From: Petunia secreta | Lineage: Eukaryota > Streptophyta > Magnoliopsida > Solanales > Solanaceae | DNA: 64,000 bases | Direction of reading: 5' to 3' | NCBI GenBank assembly: GCA_029990175.1 | Contig: JARKIP010000028.1 | Span: forward strand, 9,488,501 to 9,552,500 | In this document: piece after piece, positions 33,886 through 45,330 of the stretch | Layout of the letters: each line of letters begins with the position of its first letter | Numbering within the stretch: position 1 is the first letter of the stretch | Made by a program: the position numbers and the translations under genes | The notes under the pieces: generated by a model | The model's input: only the letters and a program-made list of their open reading frames with translations | The model's database searches: none | What the model was told of the DNA's origin: nothing

Positions 33886-34383
33886 TGGGAGCTTCATACC
33901 AGTTTATCAGTTTGGGAAGCATGAAGAAGTTAGCTTAGGAATTGTAATTTTACATTTCAAATGTTGTATTTTCAGTTTTCCTTTGTAAAGCAGTGACCAC
34001 CAGCCAGCTAGCCAGTGACCAGCAACAACAACTCTAGTGTGTCAAAAGTGTCTTGCGTCAGTCCGGGTAAGTCTAGGAGCGTCGAGTCAGTCCCAGTTAG
34101 TTCTGAAAGTGTCTAAAGTTAGTCTGTGTATGTCTAGAGAGTGCTTAGTGTTAGTCTAGAAGAGTCCAGTATCTGTTTAAATGCGATAGTCCCAGCTATC
34201 GCACGTGAGGAACTACACTGACCTGATTCCTTAGTCCGGGGATATGTAGGTAACCTTGTTCTTGGTTAGAACCGAAAGGTCAAGGTACGGTCACCATTTT
34301 GGAAAGCATGCTCTCGGCTAGAACCGAAAAGCCAAAATTAGTTGTCGATTACTTCTTTGTCCAAAAACTCTTCGTGTTCCCGA
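33886..34383 (+). other. Terminal 3' untranslated region of the gypsy element
   Basis: No gene. It contains a second 'tgacctgattcctta' block near 34219 followed by 'atatgtaggtaacc', mirroring 30636-30682, and repeated 'agtctag' motifs. Confidence 0.6.
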
Positions 34384-34398
34384 ACAAAGAGGGGCAGC
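34384..34398 (+). other. Polypurine tract of the gypsy element
   Basis: The purine-rich stretch 'acaaagaggggcagc' immediately precedes the 3' LTR, as expected for plus-strand priming. Confidence 0.65.
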
Positions 34399-37300
34399 TG
34401 TAATCACCTAATTTTGGCACTAAAATTCATAAAATTGCTCAGAATAGCCGTATTAGATTCTTAGAATTTTTGCCGAAATTTTCCTAAATTTAGTCTTTAA
34501 TTTTAACTAAATTTGTCTTTAATTAGGATAGAAAATATGGAAAAATTACCAAAAAATTGCTTGTTATATGTTTAATTGTAACTCTATGTTTAATTGTGAT
34601 GTTTTGTGTAGATTATGTGATTTTATGTTGTTTAATTTAGTGTGTAGTGCCTTTTTGTGGCTATTTGTGAAAAAATAGTAGCCCACTCTAACAGCCCAAC
34701 CCATTGTGTACAACCCGGCCCACCACCCTCCTATATAAACAAATCTCCTCATTTTTTTGCCATTGCACCCCTTAGTCTCTTGACTAGGGTTATGCTGGCG
34801 AAATTTTTCGCCCCACCGGAAAAAGAAACCCCGCCTCAGTTCCACCGTATCTCAGCCGGTCGGCCACCGTCGACCACCGCCGGCCGGCCACCGGAAAAAT
34901 ACGAAAGTATACCAATTGAAAGCTCTCAACCTCCTGATTCCATTTCTCAACTCGGATTTTACGAAATCCCAACGGATTGGAGTAGATCGACAGTCAAAAT
35001 GCCGGTCAAACCCAAAATCCGGCGACCCTTTTGATTTTTTCGGGTAAATTTTGTTTCCCTCTTCTCCTTTACTCCTCTCTTTCACGTGTTTCACCCCCAT
35101 TTCCCAAAAAAATACCCCGCCCCTTGTACCCATTTTCCATCCCGTTTCTTCTTCTTCTTCTTGTTTCTTCTGATCTTCTTTTCTTTTTCGGTTCTGGCGT
35201 GATGAGTTGATGATGGGGGCTGTGATGATGATGTATTGTTGAAGCCGTGTGGGTGCCGCTACTATTGTTGATGCCGTAGGGAGGGGGGTGAACATTGTTT
35301 GGTTTTATGTGTATGTGATGATTATTGCGAGGTAGTGGTGCTATGGTGTTCGAGGCAGCTGCGATACTCGAGGACAGCGATGGTGCTTTGACGCTATGGG
35401 TTAGACGAAACCTTTAGCCTTTCCTTCCATTTTCTGTTTTGCTTAGATTATGTTAATGATAGAAAATAGTTTTGTTAAGAGTTTTGTTTGAATAAATATG
35501 TATCGTATGTTTGCATAGATCAAAACCATTTGGAAACCAGTTGTTCGCTCTCAGTTTATGTTTCATAACTATTTTACTGAATAATATCGTATGTTCGCTG
35601 TTGTTTCGGTTTCAATCTTGTTGAGTTAAAAATCTTTTTTTTAAAGATAAATGTGATAAAATGTGAAACTGAATGGTTTGTTCTGGTGTGTATTTGTTTG
35701 GGTTCGCATCTGTTCAAGTATGTTGTATGTTAAACATGAGAGACATTTTAGATAGAGTTATGCGCTCTGATTTTGAGTTCGGCTTTGGTTTTGAGTAGTT
35801 AAATATAGGTTATGTTTATTTTGTTTGCTGGTAAATGCATAAGAGGTCACTGTGACATGTTTGGTCTTAGGCATCTGTGAGGAAGTATTTGAGCTCATGA
35901 AGAGTTCAAAGGTGTAATGCGTTGGATTTGGTGTTTGTTTTCTGTTTGTTAAAGCCTGCTTGGCCGTGTGCTCGGTCATACTTGTTTATCGTCAATTGTT
36001 GGAGTCTTTGGGAAAGCTGTAAGTTGGTTAAGTGTGTTATAGTGGACTGTTCATTTTAGAGTAAGACATGAAATACTTTTCATTAGTGTTAAGTTTGCTG
36101 GGAGCTTGGAATGATTAGTATTTGGATCAATAGGGTCCAAATTTGACATGTGATAGGTTCTGGGAGTTAAAGTTGGTTAAACGTGAATTCTGATTTAACT
36201 TAGACTAGTCGGATGTTAGGATTCACTTTAATTTGAGAAGGTAATTGGGAGTTGGTTTAGTTTTAGATCAGATTTTCTAGTGGGACTGGGAGTTAGAGTT
36301 TAGTTTAGTTGAAATAGTTTAAGAAAAGAGAGTGTAAAAGTTAAAGAAAGTACAGTGGTCAGCCTAAAGGTAAGGGATTGCACATGGCTTGTGTACTTTT
36401 CTAAAAAACAAATGAAGCACCAAAATGGAATGGTTCAACCTTCCTTTTGGGGTTGGTGAGAAGTTGACACAAAATTGGTAATTTGCATTTAAGAGTCCAT
36501 GCTTTTGAGCTGTCCCCAACAGCTAATTTTTGCTATAAAGGAGGCTCTCCTCCCTCAGAACACAGACACGAAAAACCTGAGAGAAGAAAGAGACTTCACA
36601 CTCTAAAAAAGAAGAATTTCAGATCTAAAAAATTGAGATTTGAAAATTGAAAGCTAGAGGTAAAAAAAAAATAGTCTTGGGTATTAAAAGAAAGAATGAG
36701 TCCTCAGGAATTTTTATCTTCCAAGTCTAAGGTTTGAAGTAGAATTGTGAAGGGGCTTTGGTCACTGCTCGTTGCTTGCTGCTGTTGTATCAATGTTGTG
36801 CTTGGATTTTGGATTTGTCATCACTTTCTTCTCCTTGCTTAAGGAACCTTTGCACTAGGTATTTTCCTTTTAAGCTTTCTTATATTGTAATATGTTGGTC
36901 ATGATTCAAAGCCCAAATGTTTTAAAAAAATGGGAACATTTATAATGCTATGTATTTCTGGATGTTATCGTTTGCTTGTTAATTTCAAAGAAACTCAAAC
37001 TTGAAATATTGGGCCGTGATAATAGTTCCGAGCTTTGCAAGGTAAAATATTTTCACGACACGTTTTAAGGTCAGCCGTCTTTATGATAATAAATTAGACT
37101 AAAAATGTAAATGACTTGTGTAATAAATGGACAAAGTTTGAAGCAAATAGGCTAATGAAAAACCAAATGATAAATCATGACTATACATGAAAACTCTTGA
37201 AAACGAGCAAAGCTAAGATTGCAGCAACAATAAGCTTGGCAACGAGTGTAAAATATTGTAGATACGACCTATTTCAATTTTGTCTTTAAGTTGAGGTCAC

Positions 37301-38020
37301 AATCCTTAAAAGATAAAGGCCATTCATTAAAGAATTGATAATAATTGGCTGTTTTGTTCATTTTAAGGGAGAAATATTGGTTCTGATGCATGACATTTGA
37401 GTAACTTCTCATTAACGTTGTAATCAATAAATATTGAAAATCGATGACACGATTAGGAAAATCTAGAGGAATGAAGAAGTCTCACATGGCTAGGCAAAAT
37501 TTTTCAGGCTGAAGCCAACACAAATGATTAATTGTTCACTATGAAACTCATTTAAGTCAAGAGATTTCGAACGGGTGAAGTGCCTGCGCGATTTAATTGA
37601 TTTAAGTCGAAAGATTTCGAACGAGTGAAGTTCTCGCGCGCTTATATTCGATTGGAGTTTTCAATTGTCAAACGGTAAAATTAATTATAAATTAAAGCGT
37701 AACAAAATCAAGCCAAATATAATAAACAATTTCAAAGGAGTCGAAATGCGTCAATGAAAGCAACTGTGCTTGACACAGGACTCGAGGGTGCCTAACACCT
37801 TCCCTCGAGTCAACCGAGATCCTTACCCGGAACTCTGACGCAGACCATTTACGAGTCATAGGTGTTCTAGGTACACCACTCTGGTGACTTGGCACACCTT
37901 TAACTTGTCAAGTGGCAACTCCAAAAATCTCTTAAATATTTGTGTACCTATTACCACCTAGTCACAGAGCCTTTTAAACTAATTAAATTTTTCTTCTTAA
38001 TTTAAAAAAGGGTCGTGACA
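34399..38020 (+). repeat. 3' LTR of the gypsy element
   Basis: It starts TGTAATCACC and ends GTCGTGACA, directly followed by CTCAT. Differences from the 5' LTR are strongly clustered in the last 0.7 kb. Confidence 0.93.
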
Positions 38021-38025
38021 CTCAT

Positions 38026-41000
38026 GATCCCTTTCTTGTGGCTCTCTTAGAAACTAAAATCTCTTATCACAAAAATCTGCTCTTGGGAACTCCCTTTGAT
38101 GATTACCTGGAGCAGCCTGCCCAAGGAAACTCTGGAGGCATTGTTATAATGTGGAACAGTGCTAGGGTGGTAGTGTATGATCCTAAGATCAGTCCTCAGG
38201 AGATGCATGTTGTTGTTAGGGTAAGCCCAAATCATTCTCCTTGGCTTTTTAGTTCTATTTACGCTAGTACCTCCTTCCCTAATAGGATTGCTCTTTGGGA
38301 TAGTCTTAAGACTATTTCTGATCACTACAAGGGCCCTTGGTTTGCTGGTGGTGACTTCAAAGAGGTTTTAGAAGCTTGTGACAAATGGGGTGGTAGTAGA
38401 ATTAATTTATATAAGGTTAATCATTTTGCTTCTTGTTTAGATTATTGTAGTCTTAGGGATTTAGGGTTTAAGGGTAGTAAGTTCACATGGTCAAACTGTA
38501 GTAAATCTTCATCAGGTCTTATTTTGGAAAGATTAGACAGGGGGGTTGCTAATAATGACTGGATCTATCTTTATCCGGACTCCCAAATTACTCATCTTCC
38601 TAGAGTCAACTCGGATCACAATCCTTTCCTTGTTACCATTAGTAAGCATACTCACACCATAAAGGATAAGATTTTTAGACTAGAGAGCTTCTGGTTGGAG
38701 CACCCTGAGTTTAAAAGTTTAGTTAGAAATTCTTGGTTAAATCCTAATGCTCTTCATAATATTTCTGATTTCCAAGACAAGGTTCAAACTTGGAGTAATG
38801 CCACCTTTGGTGATATTCATAAAAAAAAAAAAGCAAAAGTTACTTGCTAGATTATCTGGCATTCAAACCTCCCCTAGCTATCCCACCAGCTCTTTTCTAA
38901 AAAATTTAGAATTAACTCTTAAATCTGAATATAATAGTATTTTGAAGTAAGAAGAGGATTATCGAAAAATTAGATCTCGCATTCAATGGATTAATGATGG
39001 TGATGCCAACACGCGATATTTTTCACCTCTCTGTTATTAATCGGTGTCGTAATAACAAGATTGCTTTCTTCAAAGATGAGTCTGGTAATTGGATAAATAA
39101 TCACAATCAACTTGTCTCTCACACTTACAACTATTTTCAAAATATTTTTAAAACCTCTCATATATATACAGATTGGAAAGATATTACTAATAGCTGTGTT
39201 AGTTTTCATACTATTGACCTCTCCCCTCTTACTCGTCCACTAGTGGATGCAGAAATTGTCTCTGCATTGTTTGCTTTTAAGCCTTTAAAATCCCCAGGCC
39301 CTGATGGGCTTCACCCTCTTTTTTTTTTCAAAAACATTGGAATTCGGTTGGCCCTTCTATTATTCAATACTTCCACACAGTTTATAATCATTGGTTTATT
39401 GATGAAGATATAAATCTCACGTATTTATGTCTCATTCCAAAATTCAAAAATGCTAATAATTTGAAGAACTTCCGTCCAATCGGTTTATGCAACACAATCT
39501 ATAAGCTTATCACTAAAATTTTAGTTAATAGGCTTAAGCCTCTATTGCAAGACCTAATTGGACCATTTCAAAGTGCTTTTTTGGCGGGTCGTCGCACCTG
39601 TGACAATGCCATTATCATTCAAGAGCTAGTCACTCATCTCCGTAAAATTAAAGGTAAGAAAAGTAAGATGCTCTTGAAAATTGACCTCGAAAAAGCTTTT
39701 GATCGTTTAGAATGGTCGTTCATTTATCGCACTCTCATTTACTTCAAGTTCCCTCCGCAAGTTATCAAGCTAATTATGAGTTGTCTCACAACTAGTAAAA
39801 TTTCTATTTTGGTCAATGGTACGCGTACAAATTTTTTCTCTCCCTCCCGAGGTATTCGACAAGGTGATCCTTTGTCTACTTACCCGTTCATCTTATGTAT
39901 GGAAATGCTCTCTAATTATATTACTTACCATGTTGATTCAGCTCTTTGGGACCCCATCAAATTATGTCCTAAAGGCCCTGAATTGTCTCATTTATTTTTT
40001 GCAGATGATTTAACCCTAATGGCCAATGTAAACATTAAATCTGCAAGTTCTATTCTTCATCGTCTTGACTTTTTTTGCAAATTGTCTGGTCAAACTATCA
40101 ACTATTCTAAAACAAAAATTTTTATTTTCTAAAAATTGCAATGCTTCTACTAAAAATTATATTCTTAACATTTTACACTTTACCCCTACAAGCTGTTTTG
40201 GTAAATATTTAGGTTTTCCCATTCTAAACCATAAACCTAGTATCTCATTGATAATATGTCCTCTCGTCTAGCATCCTGGAAAATAAACTTTCTATCTATT
40301 GCTAGTCGTACTACCCTTATTCATTCTACCTTAAACTCTATCCCGGCTCATAGTATGCAATATATTTTTATTCCTAAGAAAACCCTAGGTCAAATTGATA
40401 AAATCCAACGAGATTTCCTTTGGGGTTCTTCTCCTACTCGCAAAAAACTCCATTATATTAATTGGGACACAGTAACATTACCAAAACACCAAGGTGGCTT
40501 GGGTCTTCGAAAGGCTGCCCATAAAAACTTAGCACATCTCACTTGTCTGTCTTGGCGCTTATCTACTAACACTCATACCTTATGGGCATCTCTCCTAATT
40601 AACAAGTACTGTCTTCGAAGTCACCCTTCCTCTCACTCCTTCATTTGGAAGAACATCTTAAAGGGTCATTCTTTTTGTCGCCAAGGCATGACTTGGCTTA
40701 TAGGTCCTTACTCTTCCCTTTCAGTTTGGTATGATAATTGGATACCAAATACTCCTCCTCTCAGCACATTACTCTATGGCCCCCTCTCAAAAGAGGATAG
40801 CACCCTTCAAATTCAGCAATTTAGACAAAATCAATCGTGGGACTTTATTCTCTCCCTCCTGAAATCCATTCATCAATATCCCATATATAATGTTCTTCCC
40901 AGACAACTGATATTCCTTACTGGGCCCTCTCCTCAAATGGCCTTTTCTCCTTTGCTTCTAATTATGCCTTAATTTGCCATCCTCCTCCTCCTACTACAGA

Positions 41001-41982
41001 TAACTTCTCCTGGATATGGACTCTACAAACACACAATAAGGTTAAATTCCTGCTCTGGCAATGCTTACATAAAAGATTGCCTTGTAGAGCTTATCTCCAT
41101 CATTTGGGAATTGCTTCTGATGCTCATTGCTACCACTGCCCAAGTCAAGAGGAAACTATCACTCACATATTTCTAACATGCTCTATAGCTAAAAACTTTT
41201 GGTCCTCTATAGAGTTGGATATCAGCCATCTCCATTCAAATCCCTTATGGATTAAGGAATTAAGCTCCTTATCTCATAATACAAATCATCCCAATCTATC
41301 CTGGGATGAATTCTGGCCTCTTGCCATTTGGCATCTTTGGCTAACTCGCAACAATAATATTCATACTACTTCCACAGTCTACCCATCCTTGCAAGTTGTC
41401 CATATGCTAGGCGATGAATTCAAATATCTCTCTTCCTCTCCCACTAGTAAACATAAAACTATTCATGTCACCATCAAGTGGTATCCCCCTCCTGTGGATT
41501 TTTTTAAACTTAATATTGATGGGTCTTTTAAGAATAATATAGGAGGAGTAGGAGGCATTTTCAGAGATCACACAGGTAATTGGATTTTGGGCTTCCAAAA
41601 ACACATCTCAGGTTTGAATCCTACCCATGTTGAACTTCATGCCTTACATGAAGGTCTCCAATTGGCTTATGCTCAAAATCTATTTCCATTAGAAATAGAA
41701 ACTGATATACTCCAATTGCTATTAAACCCTAAGCCACTATATGCTAACTTACTCTTGCTTTGCAGGTCCTTACTGAAGAGATTGGGGAATCCGGTAGTTC
41801 GGCATAACTTTCGAGCTGCAAACAAGGTTGCCAATGCCTTGGCAAAGAATGGCGCACTGAATAGCTCTTCTCATTCGTTAATATCTTTTGTAACCCCTCC
41901 TATTTCTCTATTAGCATTAGTTAGTCGAGAAAGACAAGGGTTATTAGTTTCTATTAAGAAATCATCTACTATTATATGCTAC
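38026..41982 (+). pseudogene. LINE ORF2, main part: endonuclease, reverse transcriptase, RNase H
   Basis: ORF2 nicks target DNA and primes reverse transcription of the LINE RNA. Segments in order: endonuclease 38026-38850, with 'SDHNP' and a 'GDFKEV' site where family members normally have GDFN; a linker in another frame at about 38994-39413; reverse transcriptase 39461-40132 with 'RQGDP' and catalytic 'FADD'; further RT/thumb 40256-40972; zinc-binding and RNase H region 41077-41982 with 'IDGS' and 'AAN'-type motifs. Frames change at A-runs near 38825, 39330 and 40125, so this copy is dead. The last open frame runs into the poly-A tract without a stop. Confidence 0.88.
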
Positions 41983-42473
41983 CCAAAAAAAAAAAAAAAA
42001 CTTGTTTTTATGTAAAAGATGAGGTAATTTCAGCTTAGTTTAAGTTCTCCGCAACGTATGTTTATATATTTTTTTACACCATCGTATAAATAATATGGAC
42101 GATGGTTAAACTGGTGGCCATCCGGAATAAAAGCTGGCTCACCCTGACAGCTGAAGTCGTCTTCGCTCCTTCACAACGTGGTGAACTCAATCCTGGAGCG
42201 AACCCGCTGAAATGAAATAGATAGACAAGAAACAAACAACAAACAAGGGTGAGTCAAAAGGACTCAATAAGTGTGGCAGACTAGCCACCTCAAAGAATAA
42301 GATAGCTAGCAAGGGAGAAGAAAAACAGGTAAACCAAATCCATCGTATTTGAACTATAAATAGGCAGAGCCAGATAATAACTCAAAACATGTATGGAATC
42401 ATAAACAACCGGGGACATAAGGTAGACAGAACATATAGGTATCACGAACATATCAACAATCAGAAATACATCA

Positions 42474-42690
42474 TGTTGCGGCGGGCAGCCCGATCCATAT
42501 ATTCATATTGTCACGGCGTGCAACCTGATCCATATATTCATACTGTCGCGGCGTGCAACCCGATCCGTATATTTATATTGTAGCGGCGTGCAACCCGATC
42601 CGTATATTTATAGTTGCGGCATACAACCCGATCTGATCCATGTATTTATACTGTCGCGATGTGCAACCCCGGATACGAGCCAGAAATATA
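42474..42690 (+). repeat. About 37-bp tandem array, 5-6 copies
   Basis: The unit 'gcggcgtgcaacccgatc' plus 'catatattcatattgtc' recurs with point changes. Confidence 0.85.
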
Positions 42691-42835
42691 TAGGCAAACT
42701 GAGATATGTCCACAATATGGTATACATACCGCATACATAAAACACAACACAATACACACAATAGTCAGTATGCGGTGCAATGAGATGAGATGAATGCGGT
42801 ACGATGCAATGCAGTCATATATGCCTGATACCTGT

Positions 42836-43258
42836 CTCCTGCGCGGGACTCTCATCGTCTACCAGGATATATATGCAATAACGACCCTTCACTGGCTTGG
42901 GACTCTCATCGATTACCGGGAAGTATATGCAATGATGATCTTCACCAGCTCGGGACTCTCATCGATTACCGGGAAGTATATGATATAATGGCCCTTCGCC
43001 GGTGCGGGACTCTCATCGCCAACCGGGAAGTATATGTAATAATGACCTTCACCGGCTCGGGACTCTCATCGATTACCGGAAAGTATATGTAATAATGACC
43101 CTTCACAGGCTCGGGACTCTCATCGATTACCGGGAAGTATATGCAATAATGACCCTTCACCGGTGCGGGACTCTCATCGCCAATCGGAAAGTGTATGCAA
43201 TAATGACCCTTCACCGGCTCGGGACTCTCATCGATCACCGGGAAGTATATGCAATGCT
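42836..43258 (+). repeat. About 54-bp tandem array, 8 copies
   Basis: The unit 'cgggactctcatcgattacc' plus 'gggaagtatatgcaataatg' plus 'acccttcaccgg'. Copies 4 and 7 share a 'gccaa(c/t)c' variant and a preceding 'tgcggg'. Confidence 0.9.
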
Positions 43259-44579
43259 CAAAACCAGAGTGCAATGCTCATATGCTCAATGCAATATCAA
43301 CAACAGGGCATAACATATAATATACAATGTAAATTCAAAGCTAAGGCGTAATGAATACGCATATCGGCAGCTACACACGCAAGGAATACGTGGTAGAAAA
43401 TCCACGAGGCTAGGTGCCTCCAAAGAAATTGATATAAACAATTACCTTGTTACAAAGTTAGCACAGCTACCCAATAACCGCTTTGTCCTTTGGATTCATT
43501 GCCAAACGATCCCACTGTGTTCAATAAGCAGAAAAATATATTACATAAGGCTAAAGGCTTCATTCCTTACATCTTAGGGCAATCCAGTTAGGAACCTGAT
43601 ACCCTATTTGCATACGCAATAAGCAGGTCAGGCCTATGTACAGGGTTTAAGGTCACATAACCAAACCCCAAATAAATTATATTTATATGTTGCCCATAAC
43701 TTACTGAGTACGAATATATAATCAATTATCGGGGTCCAATTGACCCTTTAAACTATCAGTTGAACTTATTAAAACGATGTCTAATATCCCAGTTTTTACC
43801 GTCAAAATATATTTAAACACACGTAATAAACTAAAATAATGGATTAAGATCATTACCTGAATGTTTCGGGGTGAAAATTCTATCTTTTCTCTGGCTCTTT
43901 TCTCATTTTCTGGAATTTTACTATATTTCTCTCTATGCCTCATTTTGTTCTGTTTCAGTTTCTCGACGTTTCTCATTTTGAGATTTATAAGCTCAGCACC
44001 GCCTCCTCTGTTTCCCTTTTTGTCTTTTCCTTTTTTTTTTTTAAATTCGCTGCTACGGTAAAAATTAAAACAGTACTCTACGATATTCGACATAATTCCA
44101 ACTTTTGCATACAAGTTATACAAAATATATGTAACACATTCCCGAAGGCAGATCTCAAATCGGGTTCCCGAAACTCAAGATGCAAATTTAAATAGAAAAA
44201 GTCAAATTATTTAACTTTCGGCATTTTAGCGGAAACTAGCCGAACAACATCGAAATTCATGTTCAAAAAGTTCACAAAAGTCATAAATAATCATACGAAC
44301 CTAACGGCGCTTTCGGATTTCGAATCGGAGCTCATTCGCCAAAACCGAGCTCGAAAATCTCTTTTTAATATTTATCGACAATAAAAACTGAAACCTTCTT
44401 CCGATGCCTACCAAACGAGGTCTGATTTAGCTCAAATTTTACAGGCAGGTCCAAATAGACATTACGAATATTTTAAAATTATCGCCACACCAATCGGAGT
44501 CCTAACTTCCGAAACGACTGACCGAGGTCGTTTCATTGGGGCCACTTTTTTAATTGGTTTTGCATGAAAGACCACTTTT

Positions 44580-44830
44580 TGAAACTTCAATTCTTGTAGG
44601 TTGAACTTTACACAAGTTCAACCCACAAGGATTGAAGTTCAACTTCAGCCGACCACAAGGGTTGAAGTTCAACTTCGGCCCATAAGGGTTGAAGTTTACG
44701 CATCTATTCCTAAAAGTTCAGCCCTTACGGATTGAAGTTGAACTTCATAACTTAGGCATGAAGTTCAACCCAAAAGGTTTGAACTTCAGCCCACAAAGAT
44801 TGAAGTTCCAAAAAGTTGTCTCTCATGTAA
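44580..44830 (+). repeat. Short direct repeats with 'ggttgaagttcaac' core
   Basis: Several copies of 'aagggttgaagttcaactt' and related strings at roughly 35-45 bp spacing, with inverted versions ('gttgaacttcaac'-like) nearby. Confidence 0.65.
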
Positions 44831-45059
44831 AATCAATAAAAAAAAAAGTAGCTTCAAACCAAATACCAGCTGCAAAAGTGGTATGTGGGTGAATTTTTTA
44901 CTCAATCGTAAATAGGCCCATAAGGCCCACCATCTCGAATCAGCTACTCTGACGAAAAGAAAAAGGGAGGTTTACGAAAATACCAATCAAAATCAAAATA
45001 TTTACATACCTCTACCCATAAATTTCATAGTTGCAAGTCCTACTCATAGACTATTTATA

Positions 45060-45190
45060 TGTCCTATCCATTTAGACTTGTATACTATTATTTATACAGT
45101 ACACCTTAAAGGTATACACTCATATTTAGACTTGTATACTATTATTTATGCACTATACCTTAAAAGGTATACACCCATAAGTTATAATAA
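45060..45190 (+). repeat. Two-copy direct repeat, about 55-60 bp
   Basis: 'tagacttgtatactattatt' plus 'tatacagtacaccttaaagg' occurs twice; a third partial 'aaaggtatacagtaat' follows. Confidence 0.65.
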
Positions 45191-45330
45191 AGGTATACAG
45201 TAATAAATGAGTAGGTTGAGTAAATACTTTTAATTTTATGAATAGTGTAATTTTTAATGGGTATGACTTGTAAATACTTTACATTTCATAGGTATATAAT
45301 ATAAAAAATCCAAAGAAAAGGGACCTTTTA

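Larger units (their letters stand above)
22342..38020 (+). mobile_element. 15.7-kb Ty3/gypsy LTR retrotransposon, Ogre/Tat-like, gag only
   Basis: LTRs of about 3.62 kb (22342-25962 and 34399-38020) begin TGTAATCACC. The 3' LTR ends GTGACA. The target duplication is CTCAT (22337-22341 and 38021-38025). A primer-binding site follows the 5' LTR, and a polypurine tract precedes the 3' LTR. The 8.4-kb interior holds a long leader, one gag gene and a 4.5-kb 3' untranslated region with tandem arrays. No protease, reverse transcriptase, RNase H or integrase is seen. Long LTRs, PBS type, gag sequence and 3'-UTR repeats fit the Ogre/Tat lineage. Gag-only elements of this kind resemble those called TR-GAG. 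Confidence 0.9.
19524..42000 (+). mobile_element. Full-length L1-type LINE, interrupted by an LTR retrotransposon
   Basis: A 14-bp target-site duplication CTTGTTTTTATGTA lies at 19510-19523 and 42001-42014, and a poly-A tract ends the element at 42000. Removing the LTR insertion and its duplicated 5 bp leaves about 6.8 kb: a short 5' UTR, ORF1 (DUF4283-like plus zinc knuckle), and ORF2 (endonuclease, reverse transcriptase, C-terminal RNase H). The perfect duplication suggests a not very old insertion, though the ORFs carry stops and frameshifts. Confidence 0.92.
42015..45330. repeat. Unclassified repeat-rich intergenic DNA
   Basis: No gene is supported. It includes minisatellites at 42474-42690, 42836-43258, 44580-44830 and 45060-45190. 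The style of the unique stretches ('gtgagtcaaaaggactcaa', 'tttcggatttcgaatcgg') recalls dispersed plant repeats, but no LTRs or coding domains are visible. Confidence 0.5.
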
